Positions 8,273 to 16,932 of a stretch of DNA of 64,000 bases are shown in pieces. The notes under the pieces are model-generated. The model had not been told where the DNA came from. It saw only the letters and a program-made list of their open reading frames with translations, and made no database searches. This DNA comes from DASVCN01 sp040905665. Its GTDB lineage: Bacteria; Deinococcota; Deinococci; Deinococcales; Trueperaceae. Position 1 is the first letter of the stretch, and each line of letters opens with the position of its first letter. Where the stretch lies: NCBI GenBank assembly GCA_040905665.1, contig JBBDRD010000048.1, positions 9,119 to 73,118 of the forward strand. Direction: 5' to 3'. The position numbers were made by a program, and so were the translations under genes.

Positions 8273-9094
8273 GTGGTGGCCGAGTTTGCACGCTACCCCT
8301 ATTTCCGCGTGACGCTCATGGCCGGCTTGATCGTGGGCGCTCTGCTTACGGGAATGGCGGTTATGGCGCAATCCGACGGCAATCTCGTTCTTGACACCGC
8401 GGAAGTGGAGCAGTACGGGTCGATTCTCGTCGATGGCGAAGGGTTCGTGCTCTACGTGTTCCTTGGTGATCAGACCGAAGACCGGGATGCGCCCGTGAGT
8501 ACCTGTGACACTGCTTGCGCCCGGACCTGGCCGCCGCTCACGACCTCGACATGGCCGATTCTCGAGGAGGCCGTCGGTTCCGAAGTCGACACGGCTTCGA
8601 TCGACCGAATCGAGTTGGCGGATGGAACCAATCACCTAGCCTATGGCGGATGGCCCCTGTATCGCTTCATAGGCGACCGGGAGCCGCTGACGGCGTCTGG
8701 GCAGGGACTCGGGGAGGACTGGTATGTGCTGTCCTCTGTCGGGGAACCCGTAAGACAGGCTGACTCGACGGAGGGGGCGGCTGCCCCGGAAGAAGGGGAG
8801 GAGTTCGACGCTCTCATGGCCGAAGGAGCTTCGGTTTTCGCGAGGACGTGTGGAAACTGTCACGGTCGCCAGGGCGAAGGTGAGAGCGGACTCGGACCGC
8901 GTCTTGTCGGTCACACATCTCTGGGAAGCACCAGCTTCCTGCTCAACGTAATTCTGAGAGGCTATCTCGAGATGCCCCCGCAAGGTCCGCTTCTCTCCGA
9001 TCGCGAGATTGCAGCCGTCGCAACGTACGTACGGAACTCCTGGGTTAACGACTTCGGGATCGTAACAGAAGATGAAGTGCGGTCGCTCCGTTGA
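8273..9094 (+). CDS. COG4315-type secreted repeat fused to cytochrome c (copy 1)
   Basis: A signal-like N-terminus precedes two repeats of the secreted, functionally unassigned COG4315 family (GFVLYVFLGD, CDTACARTWPPL, GGWPLYRFIGD, GEDWYVLS). A monoheme cytochrome c domain follows, with CGNCH near residue 197, a distal methionine candidate in LEMPPQGPLLSDREI, and the helix VATYVRNSW. It would be a periplasmic or membrane-anchored electron carrier. The GTG start at 8273 directly abuts the previous stop codon; GTG at 8276 is equally possible. It shares architecture with 9211..10005 and 37908..38711. The electron donor may be the upstream flavoprotein or the PQQ dehydrogenases, which is inference. 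Confidence 0.83.
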   Translation: MVAEFARYPYFRVTLMAGLIVGALLTGMAVMAQSDGNLVLDTAEVEQYGSILVDGEGFVLYVFLGDQTEDRDAPVSTCDTACARTWPPLTTSTWPILEEAVGSEVDTASIDRIELADGTNHLAYGGWPLYRFIGDREPLTASGQGLGEDWYVLSSVGEPVRQADSTEGAAAPEEGEEFDALMAEGASVFARTCGNCHGRQGEGESGLGPRLVGHTSLGSTSFLLNVILRGYLEMPPQGPLLSDREIAAVATYVRNSWVNDFGIVTEDEVRSLR

Positions 9095-9210
9095 TTCCTG
9101 TGTTCTCCTGCACTCCCGGCCGAGCGGCATTATGCTCAGTTAATGAACCCGGACCAGCGACGGCCCGGGGTGCTAGCATCAAAATTAGTCAAACATCGAG
9201 GAGGACATGC

Positions 9211-10005
9211 ATGCGAAGACTCTACGTGCTGTTACTAATAACAATTGGCATGGGCTTGACGATCACGAGCGCCCAGCAGGCTTCCAGTCCGAGTGTCACG
9301 GTCGGGGAGCATGAAGAGCTAGGCGCTTATCTCACGGACGCCGAGGGCAGAAGCCTTTACCTGTTCACGAATGATGAGCAAGGGGGATCAAGCAGCTGTT
9401 TCGACCAGTGTGCGGAGAACTGGCCGCCGGTGGTCGTGCAGGGGGAACCGACAGCTGGTGAAGGGGCAAACGAGTCTCTGCTTGGAACGGTCGAACGTGA
9501 TGACGGTGCCGTGCAGCTCACCTACCACGGCTGGCCCCTCTACTATTTCGTTCGTGACGAAGAACCAGGCGCTACCGCCGGCCAAGCAGTGGGCGGCGTG
9601 TGGTACCTGGTCTCTGCAGAAGGTGAAGCGGTGGGCGCACCCGCTGTCGAGGAAGACGAAGGAGCCGCCGAAGGCGAAGATGGCGCTGCAGCAGAGGGCA
9701 CCGCTAGAGAAGGCGGGGTGTCTGTCGACGTCATGAGTCAGGGCGAAACGGTGTACCAGCAGTATTGCGCAGGCTGCCACGGCCAGGAAGGCGGTGGTTT
9801 GGAGGGACCTAGGCTCGCCAATAACTCCAATATGGGAGACGAGCAGCTCGTACTCGGCCAGATCATTCGGGGTGGCGACTATATGCCGGCATTCGGCAAT
9901 CTTCTTTCTGACGACGCCATTGCCGCGGTCGCGACCTACATCCGTAACTCATGGGAAAACGACTTCGGCCCGGTAACCGAAGAGCAGGTGAACGAGGCGC
10001 GATAG
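9211..10005 (+). CDS. COG4315-type secreted repeat fused to cytochrome c (copy 2)
   Basis: The start is ATG at 9211 with GAGGAGG upstream and a signal peptide ending near TSAQ. The layout matches copy 1. The COG4315 repeats include SLYLFTND, CFDQCAENWPPV and HGWPLYYFVRD. An acidic Ala/Glu linker follows, then a cytochrome c domain with CAGCH, MPAFGNLLSDDAI and VATYIRNSW. The CxxxC in the repeat (CFDQC, CDTAC in copy 1) is kept in all copies and could form a disulfide or hold a cofactor. A bidirectional hairpin follows the stop, closing the rightward unit that begins near tatA. Confidence 0.83.
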   Translation: MRRLYVLLLITIGMGLTITSAQQASSPSVTVGEHEELGAYLTDAEGRSLYLFTNDEQGGSSSCFDQCAENWPPVVVQGEPTAGEGANESLLGTVERDDGAVQLTYHGWPLYYFVRDEEPGATAGQAVGGVWYLVSAEGEAVGAPAVEEDEGAAEGEDGAAAEGTAREGGVSVDVMSQGETVYQQYCAGCHGQEGGGLEGPRLANNSNMGDEQLVLGQIIRGGDYMPAFGNLLSDDAIAAVATYIRNSWENDFGPVTEEQVNEAR

Positions 10006-10018
10006 GAATCAAAGCGAT

Positions 10019-10064
10019 GGTTTGTGCAGGCGGTCAACGCCCGCTTCGACTGCCTGCACAAACC
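10019..10064. terminator. Hairpin between convergent genes
   Basis: A perfect 13-bp stem (10019-10031 with 10052-10064) flanks a 20-base loop containing a smaller inverted repeat. It sits between the convergent cytochrome fusion and exporter permease genes and could end transcripts from both sides. Confidence 0.6.
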
Positions 10065-10149
10065 TTAACCAGTCCCCCACTCAGAGCAGACCGGCCCTGA
10101 ATTTTGCACGACAGCCCTAGGGAAGCGAAAGCCATGAACGGATGAGGGA

Positions 10150-11067
10150 TTAGTGCGTTCTGCGCATTCCATTCATCATCCGAGTAGCTATCGCTATCGC
10201 GATAATCGGCAGCACGAACGCCACGGACAGGTCGGCAGCCGCAGGCAGTTGCCGAAAACCGAGCAGCGCCCAGCGCATCAGGTCCAGCAGGTAACTCACG
10301 GGGTTGAGATATACCAACACCTGGAGCCATACCGGCAACTGCACAACCCAGCCGCCTCCCAACGCGTAGATACCGACGTCGCGAAGTTGGTCGCGTAAAT
10401 CGGCGGGTATATCGAGGAAACCGACTCCTCCGATAATTCCTCGGATGGGGAAGATCGAGCCGGAGAGGAAGTAGAGGGGCAGGATCACCCCGTTGGAGAT
10501 CGCACCGAAACCCTCGAAGGTCTTCATCCGGGTCGCGATCATCACGCCGAACGACGTGAGCAGCATGCCCATCAGGAACATCACGCCCCAGGTACTCAGC
10601 AGCCGCAGCGGCGTGAGTTGGACCTGGATGAGTGGCGTGAACAGCAGCGGAATCGAGCCGACGATCACCGAGATGGTGGCGCCACCGAGTACCTTGCCCA
10701 ACGCCACCGAGGTCATTGGTGCGGGCGAGACCAGTACCTCGCGCATCACCCCCACCTCGCGGTCCCAGACCAATGAGATGGCGCTCTGCAGCGAGGCGAA
10801 CAGCACGTTGAGGGTTATTACGCCGGGGAGAATGTACTGGGCATAGGTGTAACCCTCGATGTCGCGGAGCGCGGCCCCGAGTCCGAAGCCCAGGATCACC
10901 AGCCACAGAACCGTGCGGGCGAAACCGCTGAAGAGCTGTGAGCGGTCGCGCCACCAACGTGTCAACTCACGACGCCAGAACACGCCGATCAGACGCGGCT
11001 CCAACGCCCCTCGGCGGGGAGAGGCGGCGGCAGCCGGATGTTCCTCCGCTGCTCGTGCACGGGTCAT
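10150..11067 (-). CDS. ABC-2 type exporter permease (PQQ-associated, PedC-like)
   Basis: This is a six-helix ABC-2 membrane protein of the DrrB/PedC kind. The family signature region WDREVGVMREVLVSPAP is followed by KVLGGATISVIVG. Helices such as LLSTWGVMFLMGMLLTSFG and the PLYFLSGSIFP segment are typical. Its start codon overlaps the ATPase stop (ATGA). The set (binding protein, beta-propeller, unknown protein, ATPase, permease) matches clusters found beside PQQ alcohol dehydrogenases in proteobacteria. The substrate exported is unknown. A second paralogue lies at 22119..23024. Confidence 0.85.
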   Translation of the reverse strand: MTRARAAEEHPAAAASPRRGALEPRLIGVFWRRELTRWWRDRSQLFSGFARTVLWLVILGFGLGAALRDIEGYTYAQYILPGVITLNVLFASLQSAISLVWDREVGVMREVLVSPAPMTSVALGKVLGGATISVIVGSIPLLFTPLIQVQLTPLRLLSTWGVMFLMGMLLTSFGVMIATRMKTFEGFGAISNGVILPLYFLSGSIFPIRGIIGGVGFLDIPADLRDQLRDVGIYALGGGWVVQLPVWLQVLVYLNPVSYLLDLMRWALLGFRQLPAAADLSVAFVLPIIAIAIATRMMNGMRRTH

Positions 11068-11867
11068 CCTGTGTGCTCCCCACCCTGCTTCGCGAAAGCG
11101 AGCAGGCGGTCGCGAGGCCCGGCATCCTCGTCGCGCAGGCCCCGGCCGGTCAACGCAAGGAACACCTCCTCGAGAGTGGCATCGCCAGCGAGCCCAACCT
11201 GGTGGCGCAGCTCCTGTGGGGTTCCCAGCGCCTGCAGCCGGCCCTGGTCGATAATGCCCACGCGGTCACACGACTCCGCTTCGGCGAGGTTGTGAGTGGT
11301 CATCACAACGGTTAGACCGCGACCGCGTAGCTGAGCGATGCTCTCCCACAGGTGCCGCCGTCCCTGCGGATCGAGGCCGAGGGTAGGTTCGTCCAGAAAC
11401 AGCACTTTAGGCTCGTGCATCAGTGCGCGCCCCAGTTCCAGCCGCCTCTTCATTCCGCCCGAGTAGGTTCGCACCAGCCGGTCGCCCGCCTCCTCCAGCG
11501 ACGCCCACTGCAACGCCTCGTCAACGACCGCGTCCACGCGACGGCGGGGGATGGCGTAGAGAGCAGCGTGGATTCGCAGATTCTCGCGCCCAGTGAGCCG
11601 CGTGTCCAGCGCCGGCTCCTGGAAGACCATGCCGATTGCGTTTCGTACGCCACGCGGTTCCCGCACTACGTCGTGGCCGGCGACCTCGGCACGACCGGAG
11701 CTGGGAGGCAACATTGTCGTGAGAATGTGGAGCGTCGTCGATTTTCCCGCGCCGTTAGGACCGAGAAGGGCGAAGAACTCGCCCTTCTCTACCGACAGCG
11801 TGAGGTCGTTCAACGCTGTGACATCGCCAAAGTGGCGCACGAGCCCGTCACAGACAATGACATTCAC
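11064..11867 (-). CDS. ABC exporter ATP-binding subunit (PQQ-associated)
   Basis: It has Walker A GPNGAGKST, the Q-loop region VFQEPALD, signature YSGGMKRRLEL, Walker B VLFLDEPTLGLDP and the H-loop TTHN. The DrrA-like C-terminus ends LTGRGLRDE. The GTG start at 11867 lies seven bases after the upstream stop. The open frame runs further up, but that part reads through another gene in the wrong frame. It pairs with the permease through an ATGA overlap, so both are made together, and it powers export of an unknown compound. Confidence 0.88.
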   Translation of the reverse strand: MNVIVCDGLVRHFGDVTALNDLTLSVEKGEFFALLGPNGAGKSTTLHILTTMLPPSSGRAEVAGHDVVREPRGVRNAIGMVFQEPALDTRLTGRENLRIHAALYAIPRRRVDAVVDEALQWASLEEAGDRLVRTYSGGMKRRLELGRALMHEPKVLFLDEPTLGLDPQGRRHLWESIAQLRGRGLTVVMTTHNLAEAESCDRVGIIDQGRLQALGTPQELRHQVGLAGDATLEEVFLALTGRGLRDEDAGPRDRLLAFAKQGGEHTG

Positions 11868-11874
11868 GTTAGCT

Positions 11875-12897
11875 TCAAAGCCCGAACGCGGACCCGGCTT
11901 CGCCGAAGGCGGCCAGCAACGGCTCGCATGAGGCGGTGGGGTCGAAATCCTCACCCTCGTCGTCCAGCAGTTCGTTGAGCTCGGCTGTGGGCTCGGGCGC
12001 GAACATCCCGAGCGTTCCGGTAAGGTACTCATTGAAAGCGTAGGTCACCCACACGAGGTTGGCGTCCCCGGCGAGAGTGTCACCCCTTTGATAGGCTTCG
12101 CACGCCTGAGTCGCCACCTCTTGCGTGTTGCCCAGCAGCGCGGCGAGGTCGCGATCGGGAAACAGCCAGGCACCGGTCGCGTCCTCGAGGAAGCCGGCGA
12201 CGTGAACCGCGGCGCCCTCGCCCTCCTCGGGATCGGCGCCCTCCATGTTCGGCGGAGTCGGATTCTGGAACAGGTCCTGCAGGGCGCTCAGCTGATCCTC
12301 GATCTCGAAGACCTGATTCTCGTCCGCCTGGGGTTTGACCGTCTCCCAAAGTTCGTAGAGTCGGGACATGCCGGCCCAGCCGATGGCGTATGGGCCCACC
12401 TCGCCCTCGACCGCCTCCTCCCAACCTTCGGCGACGCCGGTCTCGGAGACGAGCAGCAGCGACATCACGGCGCCGGCATAGGCGGGATCGGCGACCAGCG
12501 GCGCGGAGACGGCCTCACGCACTTCGTACGCCACAGGCAGCGCCTCGCTCACGGCGGCAGCCTGGTCCTCCGCCTCCTCCGCCTCCTCGATCGCCGCGAA
12601 AGCTTCCCTGGTGCGCTCGAGTAGATCGGGATCGGCCACCTCCAACGCGGCGCCAAAGCGCATGAACTCGACCTCGAGTCCCTCGAGCGCCTCTTCTATC
12701 TCGTCGACCTCTACACCTTCGGCAAATAGCGCCTCGGCCGCCTCCAACCGGAGCACTGCCATCTCGGCTCCGAAAGCGGCCGATATGCCGACCGGGTCGT
12801 CTGCGAAAGGACGAATGTCGTATTGGGCGATGGCGCCGCCGAGCAACGACAGGGGTAGTAGCGCAGCCAGGATGCGAACAACGGAGTTACTGCCCAT
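11875..12897 (-). CDS. Unknown secreted acidic protein in the PQQ-exporter operon
   Basis: The start is ATG at 12897 with GGAGG upstream. It overlaps the end of the beta-propeller gene by 11 bases, which implies coupled translation. A signal peptide (about 1-23, ending GGAIA) leads into a Glu/Ala-rich, largely helical protein of about 340 residues. No CxxCH, no metal motif and no recognised domain were found. There are Cys residues near the C-terminal half (TQACEAY, ASCEPLL). The fixed position between propeller and ATPase suggests a periplasmic partner of the exporter. Confidence 0.6.
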   Translation of the reverse strand: MGSNSVVRILAALLPLSLLGGAIAQYDIRPFADDPVGISAAFGAEMAVLRLEAAEALFAEGVEVDEIEEALEGLEVEFMRFGAALEVADPDLLERTREAFAAIEEAEEAEDQAAAVSEALPVAYEVREAVSAPLVADPAYAGAVMSLLLVSETGVAEGWEEAVEGEVGPYAIGWAGMSRLYELWETVKPQADENQVFEIEDQLSALQDLFQNPTPPNMEGADPEEGEGAAVHVAGFLEDATGAWLFPDRDLAALLGNTQEVATQACEAYQRGDTLAGDANLVWVTYAFNEYLTGTLGMFAPEPTAELNELLDDEGEDFDPTASCEPLLAAFGEAGSAFGL

Positions 12898-13942
12898 CGG
12901 GTGCCTCCGTGCCTTCCGGAACCCGGCCGATAACGACCGAGTGAGCTCCACGGCCCACCGAGACGTTATCTACTACCGTGAGAGATTCTGTGTCGATTAT
13001 GGACACGCTGTCGGAGAGGCCGTTTGCGGTGTAGGCATAACGGCCGTCGGGCGAGACGGCGACGTCCCAGGGACGGCGGCCCATCTGCTCCCGAATGACA
13101 TCGGTGACCTCGTAGGTTTCAGTGTCTACTACGTAGACGGCGCTGGTTCCCCCGCCAGCGACGTAGAGCCGCGAACCGTCGGGCGAAAGGGCCATGCCCA
13201 CGGGACGCGCATCGAGACCCAGTGAAATCGTTTCCGTCACGGTGTGAGTCTCGGTGTCGATGACCGAGATCGTACCGCCGATCTCTGCGGAGACATAGGC
13301 AACCGAGCTGTCGTGCGCGAAGACGACGACCCGTGGACGGTTGCCTACCAGTATGTGGCGCAGAACGGTGAGGTCCTGAGCATTTATCACCGCTGTCGTA
13401 TGCGTCGTTTCGGCGGTGATGTAGGCCCATTGACCGTCGGGGCTGGCGTCGACGCCTTCGGGCTCGATGCCGACCGTGAACACCTCGAGCCTCTCGCCGG
13501 TTTCGCTGTCGTAAACACCGCCCTGGCCGATTGCCTCGAGCGAGGCCCACACCATGTTGCCGTCCGGTGACACGGCCACCCGTTCGGGGTTGCCGCCGGC
13601 GTCGATCTCATTGAGTATCTCGTGCGTCGTCACGTCGATAACGGTGATGTAATCCTCGGGCGTCTGCAGCTGAGGGAAGAAGTCGCTGATCGAGACGTAG
13701 ATCCGGCTGCCGTCGGGGCTAACGTCCATGCCGCGTGGTCGGACGTCACCGGGACGACCGGATATCTCGATCGTGTCGATCACCTCGTGACTCGAATCGA
13801 GCACCGTGATGCTAGCTCCGTATTCGTTGGAGACGTAGATCCGGTAGTCCTCGGCTTCCTCCTGGCCAAGTGCCGAGCCGGCCGGCAGTCCTAGGAGAAT
13901 GGCGGCGAGAACCGCGCGTAGATGAGACGAGAGTGGACGCAT
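12887..13942 (-). CDS. PQQ-associated YVTN beta-propeller protein
   Basis: This is a secreted seven-bladed-type propeller built from YVTN repeats (IYVSNEYGASITVLD, VSPDGSRIYV, VAVSPDGRYAYTANG). It corresponds to the beta-propeller class found with PQQ-dependent alcohol catabolism (TIGR03866-like, PedA-type context). I start it at ATG 13942 with GGAGG nine bases upstream, giving a signal peptide ending SALGQ. The open frame extends to 14122 with no ribosome site. It probably binds or scaffolds the periplasmic side of the dehydrogenase/exporter system; the exact role is unknown. Confidence 0.82.
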   Translation of the reverse strand: MRPLSSHLRAVLAAILLGLPAGSALGQEEAEDYRIYVSNEYGASITVLDSSHEVIDTIEISGRPGDVRPRGMDVSPDGSRIYVSISDFFPQLQTPEDYITVIDVTTHEILNEIDAGGNPERVAVSPDGNMVWASLEAIGQGGVYDSETGERLEVFTVGIEPEGVDASPDGQWAYITAETTHTTAVINAQDLTVLRHILVGNRPRVVVFAHDSSVAYVSAEIGGTISVIDTETHTVTETISLGLDARPVGMALSPDGSRLYVAGGGTSAVYVVDTETYEVTDVIREQMGRRPWDVAVSPDGRYAYTANGLSDSVSIIDTESLTVVDNVSVGRGAHSVVIGRVPEGTEAPDGQ

Positions 13943-14087
13943 ATGTTTGGACCTCCGGGTCCGCGGTTTGATCCGCGATTGTTGAGAGCGTAGGGCTTGG
14001 CGTCTCTGATTGTTTGGCTGTTTGGCCAAAAGTGCCTCAGGGTGGGGACCATCGCCCGCACGCATGTCGCGCCGGGCCGCATCTTGT

Positions 14088-15368
14088 TTAGAAACTACAT
14101 CGTGACGGTCTTTCGAGGTCACCGAGTTGGTCGAGTCGTTCTACCGGGTCGGTTCGAGGCATGTAGATGGAGGGGAGTTCGCCCACAAGCAGCGCCCGAT
14201 CTCGAGCCGTTTCGGCGTCCGCTCGCAGCTCTACCAGGAAGAGTGTCTGGCGGAGCTGATGATTCCACGGGCGAAAGGTCACGCCGATGCCCTTCCACAC
14301 GTCGAACACGGCGTCGTCGGCGGCAAGGTGATCGCGAAGTGCTCCGGCGTCGCGTGCTCCGCCGAAGCTGACCGCCTCGAATACCAACTTGATCGCCTGA
14401 TACGCAGCCCAGGCGGGAGCGTCCATCGGCTCGCCGAAGCGAGACTCGAAGCGCGCATTCAGCTCGCGCGCGCCGTAAGCGTCCAGAGTGGGTTCCCAGG
14501 CGCTGGCGCGGAAGCCCGCTCCTGCACCGGGCGCCGCCTCGAGCACGGTGGCGTAGTATTCGCGGGTCTGCGTCTGAGGCCAGGGATACGCCGTGATCTC
14601 GGTTTCGATGCCCAGCGCGTCGGCGCGTGAGAGCAGTTCCAGCTGCCTCTCTCCGCTAACTATCAGCACCACGACGTCCGCCTCCGCGGCCTCCTCGAGG
14701 AGCGCATCGACCTCCCCCTCAGGCGCGTCCGGAGCAACTACTTCGCGACCGGCGATGCGAGCGGCGAAGTGGCGCTCGTTCAGCGTTCGCCGGAGCCGGT
14801 CGGCGAGTGCCGCGCTTTCCTCACTGCCGTCCACGATCAGATGCCAGTCACGGAAGCCGGCGCCCACGAACCAGCCTGCCATCGCGTCGAGGTACATCCC
14901 CCCGCTGGCTTCGATGTGGAACATGACGGGAGAGCACTGCTCGTTGCGCAGGGCGATGGACGAGGAACCGATGTTCAGGAACGGAATGCCCGATTCCTCC
15001 GCCACCGACGCGATTGCGGCGGCCACACCGTCGCCATAGCCCCCGGCGAGGGCCAGTACCTCGGCGTCGATCAGCCGCTGAGCGGCTTCGGCGGCAGCAT
15101 CGGATCCGTCGGCTTCCTCCACCGAAACGGTGAGCTCGTAGCCCAGCATTTGGGCGTTGAAGCCGAGTTCCTCCGCCGCCATCTCGACCCCTTGTCGCGC
15201 TGCATCACGCGCGGCAGCATCGATCTGGGCTGCTACACCCTCGTCCGCGGCAGCCGGCAGAATGACACCGATGCGGATTGGAAACGCCTCCTGCTCCTGC
15301 GCTAAGGCGACACCGCATATCAATGCCGTCAACAAGAGCAGGACACGCATCGCAAGTTTTTGTCTCAA
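14088..15368 (-). CDS. Periplasmic binding protein, PQQ-dehydrogenase-associated (Peripla_BP_6 type)
   Basis: This is a type I periplasmic binding fold with a signal peptide ending ALAQ. Markers are IRIGVILPAA, LIDAEVLALAGGYGDGVAAAIA, IPFLNIGSSS, CSPVMFHIEAS and, near the end, GVTFRPWNHQLRQTLFLVEL. It fits the binding-protein class linked to PQQ alcohol dehydrogenase ABC systems (TIGR03863-like). The C-terminal half of the fusion at 33783..35828 is clearly related (NTFHIEAS, QGDHQLRQPIYLV). I prefer the TTG at 15368 because GGAGG sits five bases upstream; ATG 15350 lacks one. It lies upstream of the propeller gene and is probably in the same operon. Confidence 0.82.
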   Translation of the reverse strand: MRQKLAMRVLLLLTALICGVALAQEQEAFPIRIGVILPAAADEGVAAQIDAAARDAARQGVEMAAEELGFNAQMLGYELTVSVEEADGSDAAAEAAQRLIDAEVLALAGGYGDGVAAAIASVAEESGIPFLNIGSSSIALRNEQCSPVMFHIEASGGMYLDAMAGWFVGAGFRDWHLIVDGSEESAALADRLRRTLNERHFAARIAGREVVAPDAPEGEVDALLEEAAEADVVVLIVSGERQLELLSRADALGIETEITAYPWPQTQTREYYATVLEAAPGAGAGFRASAWEPTLDAYGARELNARFESRFGEPMDAPAWAAYQAIKLVFEAVSFGGARDAGALRDHLAADDAVFDVWKGIGVTFRPWNHQLRQTLFLVELRADAETARDRALLVGELPSIYMPRTDPVERLDQLGDLERPSRCSF

Positions 15369-15742
15369 AGGTGCCTCCAGTATTCGAGCCAAGTATTCGC
15401 ACCAGTACTCGGCTTAAGTGGCGCTCGGTGATTTGGCGTTAAAGGTTGGCGGCGCTGAACCCCCGACATCGGAACTACTAGCACTTTCACCCAACCTGGG
15501 ACGAGCTACCAACGGAAACAAGACGTAGACCCAATATACAACAGACCTCCGTTCTGCCGGGCCCTCGAGGCCCGCGTGAAACAGATGTCCGCCAGATGCT
15601 GAGCGAATCTAAAGGGTCGGCTCTGCTGACTGTTCCCAACCGGTGTTCACAGTTCGTCGGCCGTACACTCCACCGGCGAGTTCCCCGTGCTACCGTTTGA
15701 GGTGAGAAAACAAATAGCTGAATAAGGGAAGGGAGTTGAACC
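15369..15742. other. Divergent intergenic region with an inverted repeat
   Basis: This stretch separates two binding-protein genes read in opposite directions, so it should hold both promoters. The clearest structure is a perfect 6-bp inverted repeat, CGGGCC and GGCCCG, around a 5-base centre (15558-15574), a possible operator or hairpin. A G/A-rich ribosome site lies before 15743. No small gene was seen. Confidence 0.4.
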
Positions 15743-16732
15743 ATGAAACCCTTACAAACTCTGCTTGCAACCGCCGCCATACTACTTCTGGGCGCCTCTA
15801 TGGCACAGGAGGACGGTGTCGCGGAGGATCGCGTCGTAGAGGTGGGCATGGAGGCCGTGGGCACGTTCTCTTGGATCAATTTCGCCATGGAGCACTACGG
15901 CATCGATGAGGAGCTGGGCTTCGATATCGAAACCACCAGCTACGCGACGAAGCAAGCCAAGCAGTTGGCCTTGCAGTCCGGGGAGTCCGACCTGGTGGTT
16001 GACGACATCACCGGCGTCGCGCTGTGGCACGAGCAGGGCCTGGACGTGAAAGGCGTCTACCCCTACAGCATTGCCACCGGTGGCGTTGTCGTTCGCGCCG
16101 ACAGCGATATCCAGACCATCGAGGATCTAAGCGGCGCCACTATTGCAGCCACCGACTTGGGTGACAAGACCCTGCTCATCCTGCGCTCGCTGCTCGTGGG
16201 AGAGCACGGCTTCGATCCTCAGGTCGACGGCGAGATCGTCTCCGCGGCGCCACCGCTCATGTCGGAGCTGCTTGCGCGAGGCGAGATCGACGCCGCTATT
16301 CCACCTTGGCACTTCGTGGCACGCATGGTGGCGACCGGAGAGTTCCGCGAAATCATCTCGGCTGTCGACATGCTCGAACAGTTGGGAGCATCGACCGACC
16401 TGCCGATCCTGATGGTGGCCGCGCGTACCGACATGGACCCGCAACTCCTCAGTGACTACATCCAGGCGATGAACATGACGATCGAGCGGATGAAGGGCGA
16501 CGATGAGATCTTCCAGCTCATCCTCGACGAGGAGCTCTACAGCCTGCCCGACCCGTCGGTGTTCCCGCAGGTAATCGAACGTTGGGAGGCCGGCATTCCA
16601 CAGCGTTGGGACCAGGAGGTCATCGACGGAATCGTCGACCTGATCGATGAGATGGTCGAGCTGGCCGGTTCCGAGGTAGTGGGCGTCGAAGGCGGAGACG
16701 CGGAGGCTTTCACAGCCGAGTACAACCCCTAA
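15743..16732 (+). CDS. ABC substrate-binding protein, NitT/TauT (NMT1/SsuA) type
   Basis: A signal peptide ends near SMAQ. The protein has the bilobed NMT1/SsuA layout: WINFAMEHYGIDEELGFDIE, LALQSGESDLVVDDITG, IEDLSGATIAATDLGDKT, ELLARGEIDAAIPPWHF. Relatives bind sulfonates, nitrate, bicarbonate or thiamine precursors; the ligand here is unknown. No permease lies next to it. A matching permease and ATPase occur at 24263..25921, about 7.5 kb downstream on the same strand, and may complete the importer. Alternatively it feeds the PQQ enzymes, as binding proteins near quinoproteins do. Confidence 0.82.
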   Translation: MKPLQTLLATAAILLLGASMAQEDGVAEDRVVEVGMEAVGTFSWINFAMEHYGIDEELGFDIETTSYATKQAKQLALQSGESDLVVDDITGVALWHEQGLDVKGVYPYSIATGGVVVRADSDIQTIEDLSGATIAATDLGDKTLLILRSLLVGEHGFDPQVDGEIVSAAPPLMSELLARGEIDAAIPPWHFVARMVATGEFREIISAVDMLEQLGASTDLPILMVAARTDMDPQLLSDYIQAMNMTIERMKGDDEIFQLILDEELYSLPDPSVFPQVIERWEAGIPQRWDQEVIDGIVDLIDEMVELAGSEVVGVEGGDAEAFTAEYNP

Positions 16733-16740
16733 ACCGTACA

Positions 16741-16760
16741 GGCGCCGGCAACGACCGGCG
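16741..16760 (+). terminator. Small hairpin after the binding-protein gene
   Basis: A perfect 7-bp G/C stem (16741-16747 with 16754-16760) and 6-base loop lie eight bases after the stop. There is no T tract, so terminator function is uncertain. Confidence 0.4.
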
Positions 16761-16828
16761 CAGCCGAACAGCAATCGAACTCTTCGCGGGATCGCTTGAA
16801 ATGGCGGTCCCGCTGCTCTTTCGCTATC

Positions 16829-16857
16829 TTTCGGCCACCTGGACCTGCTATTATAGT
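16829..16857 (+). promoter_or_regulatory. Candidate promoter for the cytochrome/PQQ dehydrogenase unit
   Basis: TTTCGG (16829-16834) and TATAGT (16852-16857) are spaced by exactly 17 bases, about 75 bases before the GTG at 16933. The -10 is a good match; the -35 is poor. Confidence 0.4.
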
Positions 16858-16932
16858 GTAAGGAACTTCCTCCAATTTGCTCCTCGAGACCCCCCGAAAG
16901 GGCTTCTCGTCAGCTTCCGAAAGGGTTTCAGG